Positions 1 to 6,166 of a stretch of DNA of 11,016 nt are shown piece after piece. Each line of letters starts with the position of its first letter. Positions within the stretch are counted from its first letter, which is position 1. The notes beneath the pieces were generated by a model. That model searched no databases. It had not been told where the DNA came from and was given only the letters and a program-made list of their open reading frames with translations. This stretch comes from Oscillospiraceae bacterium. Its GTDB lineage: Bacteria > Bacillota > Clostridia > Oscillospirales > Ruminococcaceae. The position numbers were made by a program, and so were the translations under genes. The DNA lies in contig JAFQND010000349.1 of assembly GCA_017396055.1 (NCBI GenBank), forward strand, positions 1 through 11,016, read 5' to 3'.

Positions 1-199
1 CGACGTCGCAGAGATCATCATGGCCACCAACCCCACCATTGAGGGCGAAGCAACGGCCATGTACATTTCAAAACTTTTAAAACCTCTGGGCATCAAAGTG
101 AGCCGCCTGGCATTCGGCATCCCCGTAGGCGGAGAGCTGGAATATGCAGATACGGTCACCTTGAACAAAGCCCTGGAAAACCGGGTGAACATGGCATAA
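1..199 (+). CDS. recR: Recombination protein RecR, C-terminal end (5' truncated)
   Basis: Only the last 65 codons are present; the reading frame starts at base 2 and ends in TAA at 197-199. RecR works with RecF and RecO to load RecA on gapped single-stranded DNA. The visible part is the end of the Toprim domain and the C-terminal tail. It contains [15 protein letters not shown], followed by the conserved region [17 protein letters not shown] and a TL.KALE.R ending, all hallmarks of RecR. The zinc-finger and helix-hairpin-helix parts would lie upstream of the window. No T-rich terminator follows the stop codon, and smpB begins 63 bases later, so read-through into smpB is possible. Confidence 0.93.
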   Translation, partial: DVAEIIMATNPTIEGEATAMYISKLLKPLGIKVSRLAFGIPVGGELEYADTVTLNKALENRVNMA

Positions 200-215
200 A
201 CACGGACTCCCGGTG

Positions 216-221
216 TATAAT
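216..221 (+). promoter_or_regulatory. Possible -10 box upstream of smpB
   Basis: A perfect TATAAT lies at 216-221 in the recR-smpB gap, 41 bases before the smpB start codon. No good -35 box is found 16-18 bases upstream, where the sequence is the end of recR. The call is therefore weak, and smpB may instead be transcribed with recR. Confidence 0.3.
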
Positions 222-262
222 CTGTATGCTGTATCCTGTTTCAGAAAGGTGGTGCTCTGCGG

Positions 263-733
263 ATGGCTGCTGACAGAACCGGAACCAAACTGATCGCCGT
301 AAACCGAAAGGCCCGGCATGAATATTTTGTGCTCGAGACCTTCGAAGCCGGCATCGAACTGGTAGGTACCGAGGTCAAATCTCTCCGTATGGGCGGAGTC
401 AATCTGAAAGACAGCTGGTGCACTGTCGATGACGGCGAGCTGTTCGTCAAGGGCATGCATATCAGTCCCTATGAAAAGGGAAATATATTCAATCGGGATC
501 CCTTCCGGGTGCGCAAGCTCCTGATGCATAAGCGGGAGATCATGCGCCTTTTGGGAAGAGTCAAACAGGATGGTCTGACTCTGATCCCTCTGTCTCTTTA
601 TTTTAAAAGCAGCCGCGTGAAGATGGAACTGGGACTCTGTAAGGGTAAACAGCTTCATGATAAGCGGGAAGATATGGCAAAGCGCGACGCCAAGCGTGAA
701 ATCGACAGAGCTATGAAGCAGCGACAGCGCTGA
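263..733 (+). CDS. smpB: SsrA-binding protein SmpB (trans-translation)
   Basis: This is a 156-residue protein, normal for SmpB. It binds the tRNA-like domain of tmRNA, brings it to ribosomes stalled on broken mRNA, and stands in for the missing anticodon stem. Family signatures are visible in order: the N-terminal [20 protein letters not shown] block, GTEVKSLR near residue 35, the KLLMHKRE and LIPLSLYFK strands in the middle, and [10 protein letters not shown] followed by a very basic tail rich in Lys and Arg. That tail enters the mRNA channel in known SmpB structures. The start at 263 is preceded by GAAAGGTGG at 243-251. The next gene begins 13 bases after the stop. Its partner tmRNA is encoded 3.3 kb downstream on the same strand. 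Confidence 0.97.
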   Translation: MAADRTGTKLIAVNRKARHEYFVLETFEAGIELVGTEVKSLRMGGVNLKDSWCTVDDGELFVKGMHISPYEKGNIFNRDPFRVRKLLMHKREIMRLLGRVKQDGLTLIPLSLYFKSSRVKMELGLCKGKQLHDKREDMAKRDAKREIDRAMKQRQR

Positions 734-746
734 GGAGGCAATTGAT

Positions 747-1592
747 ATGATCATCAAAGAACTGGAACTTGGTCTGGATTACGAAGCAGTCGGTTTGAAG
801 ACTCCTTCGAAGAAGGTCTCCTTTACCGGATATATTCTGAAAAACGATGAGCCGTACTGCAAAGCCCGTACACGGGTAAAGCGTCCTGCTGTGCTGGTGC
901 TCCCCGGCGGCGGATATACCGGTACCTCTCCCCGTGAGGCGGTGCCTGTTGCGCTTGCTTTTGCCGCAAAAGGCTTTACCACCTTTGTGCTGCATTACTC
1001 TACCCATACCAACAACGTTCTTTTTCCCACCGAAGTGTGCGAAGCGGCTGCTGCCATGAAGGTCATCCGCGAGCATGCCGAAGAATGGGATCTGGACGAA
1101 AAATGCATCGCTGTCTGCGGTTTCTCCGCAGGCGGTCATCTGGCAGCAAGCCTTGGCGTTTTCTGGAACAGCAATGTGCTGAAGGAGCGCGGTCTTGGCG
1201 GCGAAAGCTGCAGACCTGATGCGCTGATCCTTTCCTATCCTGTTATTTCCAGCGGTAAATGGGCCCACAGAGGCTCCTTTGATCATCTGCTGGGCGATGA
1301 CGCCAATGATCCCGCCATGCTGGAGCTGACTTCTCTGGAAAAGCAGGTTTCTGCCGAGACGCCTCCTTCCTTTATCTGGCATACCTGGACCGACGGCGGA
1401 GTTCCCGTATGGAACAGCCTTGCTTTCGCCACTGCTCTTGCCGAAAACTGCATCAATGCGGAAGTACATCTTTACCCCAGAGGCAACCATGGTCTCAGCC
1501 TTGGTACTGCTGATGTCAATACCCCCGAGAATGTTCATCCCGAGATTCAGGATTGGATCGATCGGGCTGCACAGTTTATCATCGACCTTTGA
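747..1592 (+). CDS. Alpha/beta-hydrolase fold esterase, acetyl-xylan-esterase-like
   Basis: A 281-residue cytoplasmic protein with no signal peptide. The fold and catalytic triad can be read directly. The oxyanion-hole motif PGGGY is at residues 53-57 (the HGGGY motif of this superfamily, with Pro first). The nucleophile is Ser127 in GFSAGG (125-130). Probable acid Asp216 lies in the sequence WHTWTDGG, and His248 lies in GNHG. This arrangement is typical of small carboxylesterases and carbohydrate acetyl esterases related to the BD-FAE group, which remove ester-linked acyl groups. The substrate cannot be read from sequence. The start is supported by GAGGAGG at 732-738, eight bases before ATG. 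The gene follows smpB by 13 bases and precedes a PIG-L deacetylase and a serine hydrolase, all in one direction. Together they suggest deacylation of a sugar derivative, which is an inference. Confidence 0.88.
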   Translation: MIIKELELGLDYEAVGLKTPSKKVSFTGYILKNDEPYCKARTRVKRPAVLVLPGGGYTGTSPREAVPVALAFAAKGFTTFVLHYSTHTNNVLFPTEVCEAAAAMKVIREHAEEWDLDEKCIAVCGFSAGGHLAASLGVFWNSNVLKERGLGGESCRPDALILSYPVISSGKWAHRGSFDHLLGDDANDPAMLELTSLEKQVSAETPPSFIWHTWTDGGVPVWNSLAFATALAENCINAEVHLYPRGNHGLSLGTADVNTPENVHPEIQDWIDRAAQFIIDL

Positions 1593-1604
1593 TTCCTTCC
1601 TTCA

Positions 1605-1611
1605 GAAAGGG
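1605..1611 (+). promoter_or_regulatory. Ribosome binding site that decides the PIG-L start
   Basis: GAAAGGG at 1605-1611 lies eight bases before the ATG at 1620. An in-frame GTG at 1611 overlaps this site and would leave no proper Shine-Dalgarno spacing, so the ATG is preferred. The protein beginning MKVLMIGAHQDD then starts exactly where the family usually starts. Confidence 0.65.
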
Positions 1612-1619
1612 TGAATGTC

Positions 1620-2486
1620 ATGAAAGTGTTAATGATTGGTGCACATCAGGACGACATAGAGCTCCGCTGCGGCGGTCTGGCTGCTCTTCTGAAAAAGAAC
1701 GGCCATGAAGTACAGTTCCTGTCGGTTTCCAACGGTTCCGGCGGACATCACAGGCTCTCCCGCCCCGAGATCCAGGCACGCAGAGCGGCAGAATCCGCTA
1801 AGGTAGCCGAACTGCTGGGTATCCGGTATGATGTCTGGTCCGACGTGGAAGACTGTGAGATCCAGGCAACGCTCGAGATGCGTCGGCGCATGACCCGCTA
1901 TATCCGCGAGGCTGCTCCCGATGTTATCATCACCCATCGTACCAACGACTATCACACCGACCACCGCAACACCGGCATGATCGTACAGGATGCATCCTAT
2001 CTGCTGATCGTTCCCAACGAGTGTCCCGATGTTCCGGCTCTGCTGAAGACTCCGGTCATCCTGCACAGCGAGGATGCTTTTACCAATCCTCCTTTCAAGG
2101 CAAGTGTCGTGGTCGACATCGACGAGACCATCGATCAGAAGCTGAAAGCCGTTGAGGCCAACGTTTCTCAGGTCTATGAGTGGCTCGCCTTCACCAACGG
2201 TGAGGAGCAGGATGTTCCTCCCGAATCTGATCCCGAAGCACGCTATAAATGGCTGTGCGGCATGGAGATCACAAAGGATACCACCGACGATGAGATCAGA
2301 GCTGCAAAACGCGGTTATGCTGTCCGCTTTGCCCGTACCGCTGCCCGTTTCCGCGAAGAACTGATCGAACGATACGGCGAAGAAAGAGGCGCAAAGGTTC
2401 GCTTTGCCGAAGCTTTTGCAGTGTGTGAATACGGCGGCAGACTGACCGAGGAACAGAAAAAACAGCTGTTCTTCTTTGAAAAGTAA
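1620..2486 (+). CDS. PIG-L / LmbE family zinc-dependent deacetylase
   Basis: A 288-residue protein when started at ATG 1620. PIG-L enzymes are zinc hydrolases that remove N-acetyl groups from GlcNAc-containing molecules, for example in GlcNAc-PI, bacillithiol and chitobiose metabolism. The N-terminal motif GAHQDDIE (residues 7-14) matches the family AHPDDxE motif with Gln replacing Pro. His9 and Asp12 are expected metal ligands, and Asp11 is the likely catalytic base. The second motif, THRTNDYHTDHRNTG (105-119), supplies His115 as the third ligand. No signal peptide is present, so it is cytoplasmic. The spacing is 27 bases after the esterase and 14 bases before the serine hydrolase, consistent with one operon. 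The exact substrate is unknown. A bacillithiol BshB role is not supported by the neighbours. Confidence 0.9.
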   Translation: MKVLMIGAHQDDIELRCGGLAALLKKNGHEVQFLSVSNGSGGHHRLSRPEIQARRAAESAKVAELLGIRYDVWSDVEDCEIQATLEMRRRMTRYIREAAPDVIITHRTNDYHTDHRNTGMIVQDASYLLIVPNECPDVPALLKTPVILHSEDAFTNPPFKASVVVDIDETIDQKLKAVEANVSQVYEWLAFTNGEEQDVPPESDPEARYKWLCGMEITKDTTDDEIRAAKRGYAVRFARTAARFREELIERYGEERGAKVRFAEAFAVCEYGGRLTEEQKKQLFFFEK

Positions 2487-2500
2487 AAGGAGGAAGTTCG

Positions 2501-4000
2501 ATGAAAAAGACCAATTCCACTTTTGCATACAAAACTCCTGAGAGTGTCGGCGTTTCTTCCAAGAATGTCCTTGGTTTTATTGACCAGCTGGAAAAGGAAG
2601 GCGTCTATCTGCACAGCTTTGCGATTCTGAAGGGTGAAGATATCTTTGCTGAAGGCTATCGTGCTCCCTTTGATGAGAACTGGCTTCACAGAATGTATTC
2701 GGTCAGCAAGACCTTTACTTCTATGGCGGTCGGACTTCTTGTCGGCGACGGCACCATCAGCCTCTCTGATAAGGTTGTCAGTTTTTTCCCCGATTATTGC
2801 CACGATGACATGCATCCCTATCTGAAAGAGACCACCATCCGTGATCTTTTGATGATGTCTACTCCTTTCCCCGGCGGTTCTTATGGCTACAGAATGCCCA
2901 CTCAGTTCGAAAAGGATTGGGTCTGGACCTTCTTCCATGCTCCTGTTGATCATCCTGCCGGAACGGTCTTTAACTATGATACCTCCGGTACCTATATGAT
3001 GTGTGCCATCGTTGAACGGGTCACCGGTAAGGATTTCCTGACCTTCCTGAAAGAAAGAGCTCTTCTTAAGACCGGTTTCTCTCCTGATTCCTGGTGCGTC
3101 AAGGCTCCCGAGGGTTATGCATGGGGCGGCTCCGGCGTAGAATGTACCGTCATCGACCTGGCAAGATTTGCCCGTCTGGTCATGAATGGCGGCGAATGGC
3201 ACGGCGAACAGCTGCTGCCTGCTGATTATGTCAAGGCTGCTGTTTCCCGTCAGATCGATAACTGTCAGGACGGTTTCCCGGCTCATGGTCACGGCTGTCA
3301 TGGTTATGGCTATCAGATCTGGGTCACCGAAGACAATACTTTTTCCTTCCTGGGTATGGGCACTCAGCTGGCCATCTGTATGCCTGAGGAAGATATGATC
3401 TTTGTCTGCACCGGCGATACCCAGGGCAATGGCGATGCATACGGCACTGTTTTCCATGCTCTCTGGCGCTGGATCAAAGAAACTGCCGGTGAACCTCTGC
3501 CCGAGGATCCCGAAGCATTTGCTGCACTGGAAAAGAGACTGGATACTCTGGCTTATCCGGTGGTCAATGGTGCGAAAACTTCTTCCATTTCCGGTTGTGT
3601 AAACGGTAAGAAGTACATTCTCAATGAGAATGTCATGGGCATCAAGCACATCACTGTCAAGTTCGATGGTGATGAAGGTGTTCTTTGCTGGGAAAATGCT
3701 CAGGGATATAAAGAGCTTCCCTTCGGTATCGGCAAAGTCGTCCGCAGCGTCTTCCCTCAGGAGGGCTATTACGGCGAACGGATCGGCACTGCCGGTGATC
3801 ATCTTTATGGCTGTCTTGCCAGTGGTGCATGGACTGATGATGACAAGTTCGTACTGAAGGTCGATCTGATCGACGATTACTTCGGTAATCTCTGTATCCA
3901 TCTGGGCTACAAGGGCGATGAACTGGGCGTCTATATGCAGAAGCATGCCGAGTTCTTCCTGGACGAATACCAGGGCTTTGCAGGAGGCAAAGCAGAATAA
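2501..4000 (+). CDS. Serine hydrolase, class C beta-lactamase/penicillin-binding-like family
   Basis: A 499-residue protein starting 14 bases after the PIG-L stop, with AAAAGGAGGA just upstream of the ATG. The N-terminal part, roughly residues 1-330, is a beta-lactamase-fold domain. It has a Ser67-Val-Ser-Lys70 nucleophile motif in the sequence MYSVSKTFTS, and Tyr159 in FNYDTSGTYMM at the position of the usual YxN motif. A HGYGYQIW segment lies near residues 273-280. The remaining 160 or so residues form a separate C-terminal beta-rich extension of unknown role. There is no signal peptide or membrane segment, so it is probably cytoplasmic. That argues against a resistance enzyme or a cell-wall DD-peptidase and for an EstB-like esterase or peptidase. 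Its neighbours suggest it acts with the esterase and deacetylase; this is inference. It is the last protein gene before tmRNA. Confidence 0.88.
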   Translation: MKKTNSTFAYKTPESVGVSSKNVLGFIDQLEKEGVYLHSFAILKGEDIFAEGYRAPFDENWLHRMYSVSKTFTSMAVGLLVGDGTISLSDKVVSFFPDYCHDDMHPYLKETTIRDLLMMSTPFPGGSYGYRMPTQFEKDWVWTFFHAPVDHPAGTVFNYDTSGTYMMCAIVERVTGKDFLTFLKERALLKTGFSPDSWCVKAPEGYAWGGSGVECTVIDLARFARLVMNGGEWHGEQLLPADYVKAAVSRQIDNCQDGFPAHGHGCHGYGYQIWVTEDNTFSFLGMGTQLAICMPEEDMIFVCTGDTQGNGDAYGTVFHALWRWIKETAGEPLPEDPEAFAALEKRLDTLAYPVVNGAKTSSISGCVNGKKYILNENVMGIKHITVKFDGDEGVLCWENAQGYKELPFGIGKVVRSVFPQEGYYGERIGTAGDHLYGCLASGAWTDDDKFVLKVDLIDDYFGNLCIHLGYKGDELGVYMQKHAEFFLDEYQGFAGGKAE

Positions 4001-4021
4001 CCTCCGACATGACGATTTTCA

Positions 4022-4048
4022 GGGCCGCGGTCTTTCGGGACCGCTCCC
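4022..4048 (+). other. GC-rich UUCG-loop hairpin just before tmRNA
   Basis: GCGGTCT (4027-4033) pairs with GGACCGC (4038-4044) around a TTCG loop. An outer GGG (4022-4024)/CCC (4046-4048) extends it. It ends five bases before the mature tmRNA 5' end. No T tract follows, so it is not a normal terminator. It could be a precursor processing signal or a stabilising structure. No promoter is visible in the 52-base gap. Confidence 0.5.
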
Positions 4049-4052
4049 ATAT

Positions 4053-4410
4053 GGGGACGTAAAGGTTTCGACGGGGATCTGGAAGTCTGGTAAGCGGGTA
4101 GAGCGGGCGAAGGCTCTATAAAAGTCGCACCTAAAATAAACGCTAAATCTAACACTAGAACCTTAGCTTACGCTGCCTAATTATTGGCGGCTGCCCGCAC
4201 AGGTCAGCACCACGGGTCCTGTCGGGTTCAAATTAGTGGTCAACGTTACTGAGGACTTCTCCGACTTCGGATAACGTATCAGGAGATACTGCTCCGGCCA
4301 GCCTGATGGCCGGCGGACCGGAGCGGGAAACTTAAATTGACCGTCTGCACCCGGAGAAAGCTGGATGGATAGGTTTTCGGACGCGGGTTCGATTCCCGCC
4401 GTCTCCACCA
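4053..4410 (+). ncRNA. ssrA: Transfer-messenger RNA (tmRNA, SsrA)
   Basis: A 358-nt tmRNA of the single-chain type. With SmpB it frees stalled ribosomes and adds a degradation tag. The 5' end GGGGACGTAAAGGTTTCGAC is the standard tmRNA start. Its first seven bases pair with CGTCTCC near the 3' end, with one G-U pair, followed by ACCA, so CCA is encoded. The T-arm GCGGGTTCGATTCCCGC is at 4383-4399. The tag reading frame lies at 4127-4180. Helix 5 is visible as GCTGCC (4172-4177) pairing with GGCGGC (4186-4191) around the tag stop codon. GC-rich pseudoknot sequence lies near 4290-4325. No promoter is seen immediately upstream, so the RNA may be cut from a longer operon transcript or use a promoter inside the preceding gene. 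An intrinsic terminator follows. Confidence 0.97.
4127..4180 (+). other. tmRNA tag-peptide reading frame
   Basis: Translation resumes at GCA (4127-4129) after the AAAGTC that resembles the usual resume-codon context. The frame reads APKINAKSNTRTLAYAA and stops at TAA 4178-4180. The encoded part is 17 residues, longer than the ten of Escherichia coli, and ends in AYAA where many species have ALAA. The hydrophobic small-residue end fits a ClpXP-type degradation signal. The resume codon is inferred from context and from helix 5 holding the stop codon. Confidence 0.85.
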
Positions 4411-4412
4411 TC

Positions 4413-4448
4413 AAAAAGAAGCACCTCGTGAGAGGTGCTTTTCTTTTT
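4413..4448 (+). terminator. Intrinsic terminator of ssrA
   Basis: GCACCTC (4421-4427) pairs with GAGGTGC (4432-4438) around a GTGA loop. The stem is extended by A-rich sequence before and T-rich sequence after, and followed by TTTTCTTTTT. It starts three bases after the tmRNA CCA end. Confidence 0.93.
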
Positions 4449-4456
4449 GGTGTTTT

Positions 4457-4527
4457 GAGAATGCCTCGCGGTCAGTGACCGCACCATAGATTCAGCCTGC
4501 GGCTGAATCTGGATGGACGGCATTCTC
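4457..4527. repeat. Nested palindrome able to form a three-way junction
   Basis: Outer arms GAGAATGCC (4457-4465) and GGCATTCTC (4519-4527) are perfect inverted repeats. They enclose two further perfect hairpins: GCGGTCA/TGACCGC (4468-4482, one-base centre) and AGATTCAGCC/GGCTGAATCT (4488-4510, TGC loop). The second can be extended by CCAT/ATGG across a two-base bulge. No coding frame or target-site duplication is visible. It resembles REP or MITE-type dispersed elements, or a small structured RNA; only one copy lies in this window. The remaining gene-free sequence from 4528 to 4580 shows nothing else I can name. Confidence 0.6.
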
Positions 4528-4579
4528 GTCGACGGGAGTGCGTCTCTGTTAATACCGGGAGGAAATCGGACCATAGTAT

Positions 4580-4617
4580 AAAAAATTACGCCCGGAGGAG
4601 TAATATCCTTCGGGCGT
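4580..4617 (-). terminator. Intrinsic terminator of the gltS-type gene
   Basis: Read on the minus strand, an 11-pair stem (4607-4617 with 4588-4598, one C-A mismatch) with an eight-base loop is followed by AATTTTTT (4587-4580). It begins six bases after the symporter stop codon. There is no T tract on the plus side, so it serves only the minus-strand gene. Confidence 0.85.
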
Positions 4618-4623
4618 TCATCA

Positions 4624-6072
4624 TCAGGATTGTGCTTCGTCTTCCCAGACGGGAACAGGTTTGTCGGCGTATTTCTTTTTGAAGATCTTTCTGCGGAACA
4701 GATAGATCGTGTATGCGCTCCACAATACAAAGAAGATGGCACAAGCGATCAGCGCATTGGTGAGCGACTTTGATGCAAAGCCCAGCAGGAACAGCAGCGG
4801 CGCGATCATAAGCATAGCAGGGAAGTTGGAGAGAATGTACAGGCTGGAAGTAGGCGTTCTCAGGCCGGGGTCGACCTCTTTCATCAGGATCACGCCATTG
4901 GAGGCAGTACCGGTCAGAGTGCCGAAGCTCATCAGGAACATTTCATGTTCAAAGCCTTTGAAGCATTCTTTCGAAACTTTCCGGATATAGATATAAGTGG
5001 CCAGAGCGCCGATCACGCTGAGAATGACAACAGGCAGGATGTAATTCTTGATATCGTTGATTTCAATTGCGGCAACACCTGCTACGATCATCAGGTCAAA
5101 GGAGAAACCGGAGATACGGTCCATCTGATAGTTGTTGATATAGACCCGGTGCATCAGGTTATGTTTATGCAGCCGTTTGACAACGAATTTGATCAGCATG
5201 GCTGCCAAAGAAGCCCACAGGAAGTTAAAGCCCCAGGCGATGCTATTGGTGAAATCGGAAAGGATACCCAGCAGACACATAAAACCAAAGGAAAGCGCAT
5301 AAGCCAGAGCAACAAAACCGGCCTGCACAGTAAATTTATCGATAGATTCGTTGTCGGGGATCTCGTCGCCGTTGGGATTGGTCTGGTCGATCACTTCGTC
5401 GCAGGGTTTTGCGTTACGGACGTAAAGCTCTTTGCGTTTTTTATAGATGTTGATATAAAGCACGCCGAATACAGAAGCAACCACAAAACCGATGGATGCA
5501 AGAGAAAGACCAAAGCTTCCGTTGCCTGCAAACTGTGCTGCGGGAGTATTGGTGAAGTTGATGTCCCAGCTCAGCGCGTTGCCTGGGCCCTGTCCGAAAG
5601 CGAGCGGCAGGATCAGACCGCAGACATAGGAGATGATCTGATCACCGTGGCGGGTCAGCAGGAAGAGAAGCAGCGTGATACCGAGACCGATAAAAGCCTG
5701 CAGCATATAGGTACCGCCCTGCAGGGCGCCGAATTCGATCACTTGTGTGCCGTTCGTCTTATGGGTGCTCTTTTCGGTTTTCAGGGTCATGGACGCAAAA
5801 CCGATCGCCAGACAGTGATAGGTGATGACCTGCATCAGCCGATTGTCAACAAGGACAAAGCCGAACTGTTTTGCAATAATATCTACGATCAGCAGCAGCG
5901 CACCACCTAGCAATGCAGAGGGGATCAGGCATTTACGGAACAGCGGAATAGTACGCCGGAAAATATTGCCCAACATCAGAAACAGCAGAAGAAGACCGAG
6001 CTGAGCCAGAAATGCCCAGACGGCATCATAGTTGGCTAAGGTAAAATCCCAGCTGGAAGCAGTTTCCATCAT
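4624..6072 (-). CDS. Sodium/glutamate symporter family (GltS-type) membrane protein
   Basis: A 482-residue, strongly hydrophobic protein with about a dozen membrane segments by eye, beginning near residues 18-38. It has the two-repeat plan of GltS carriers. A short-residue re-entrant motif GQGPGNALSW is near residue 160, and its second-half counterpart FGTLTGTASNG is near residue 380. The N-terminal RRTIPLFRKCLIPSALLGG resembles the conserved first loop and second helix of GltS. A charged loop of about 35 residues at 213-247 separates the halves. GltS imports glutamate with sodium. At 482 residues this member is longer than the roughly 400 of Escherichia coli GltS, so the exact substrate is uncertain. 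The first ATG (6070-6072) has AAGGAGC six bases upstream; a second ATG directly follows. It has its own promoter and terminator, although no terminator separates it from the upstream phosphoesterase gene. Confidence 0.82.
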   Translation of the reverse strand: MMETASSWDFTLANYDAVWAFLAQLGLLLLFLMLGNIFRRTIPLFRKCLIPSALLGGALLLIVDIIAKQFGFVLVDNRLMQVITYHCLAIGFASMTLKTEKSTHKTNGTQVIEFGALQGGTYMLQAFIGLGITLLLFLLTRHGDQIISYVCGLILPLAFGQGPGNALSWDINFTNTPAAQFAGNGSFGLSLASIGFVVASVFGVLYINIYKKRKELYVRNAKPCDEVIDQTNPNGDEIPDNESIDKFTVQAGFVALAYALSFGFMCLLGILSDFTNSIAWGFNFLWASLAAMLIKFVVKRLHKHNLMHRVYINNYQMDRISGFSFDLMIVAGVAAIEINDIKNYILPVVILSVIGALATYIYIRKVSKECFKGFEHEMFLMSFGTLTGTASNGVILMKEVDPGLRTPTSSLYILSNFPAMLMIAPLLFLLGFASKSLTNALIACAIFFVLWSAYTIYLFRRKIFKKKYADKPVPVWEDEAQS

Positions 6073-6104
6073 TTGTCAGCTCCTTAACTTGAAGATTCAT
6101 AATT

Positions 6105-6133
6105 AGTATAAAGCGGAAACCGGATTTTGTCAA
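6105..6133 (-). promoter_or_regulatory. Sigma-A promoter of the gltS-type gene
   Basis: On the minus strand, a perfect -35 TTGACA (6133-6128) is followed after 17 bases by TATACT (6110-6105), five of six matches to the -10 consensus. Transcription would begin near 6098, leaving a leader of about 26 bases that carries the AAGGAGC ribosome site. Confidence 0.8.
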
Positions 6134-6166
6134 TCGGAAAGGGAGTTCTGCCGGTTGTCGATGCTG

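Noticed and set aside
199..262. Terminator after recR
   Set aside because: The ACAC..GTGT sequence before the TATAAT gives only a short imperfect stem with no T run.
2315..3946. A 543-codon minus-strand open frame opposite the serine hydrolase gene
   Set aside because: It matches no family I know, has no ribosome binding site fitting its start, and lies opposite a gene with clear catalytic motifs. Such long antisense frames follow from the codon bias of the real gene.
2501..4000. Antibiotic resistance by beta-lactamase
   Set aside because: The protein has no export signal, is much longer than AmpC, has an altered YxN motif and lies in a metabolic operon.
4457..4527. Three-way junction read as a tRNA or a rho-independent terminator
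   Set aside because: There is no acceptor CCA, T-loop or anticodon arm, and no T tract after the outer stem.
4181..4742. Two minus-strand frames containing ETAGIEPASE and GGDGGNRTRVRKP sequences
   Set aside because: These are well-known false proteins that arise from translating the antisense of the tmRNA/tRNA 3' end. They overlap the tmRNA and the terminator.
4945..5910. A 321-codon plus-strand open frame opposite the symporter gene
   Set aside because: The minus-strand frame encodes a coherent membrane protein with promoter, ribosome site and terminator; the plus frame has none of these and no recognisable domain.
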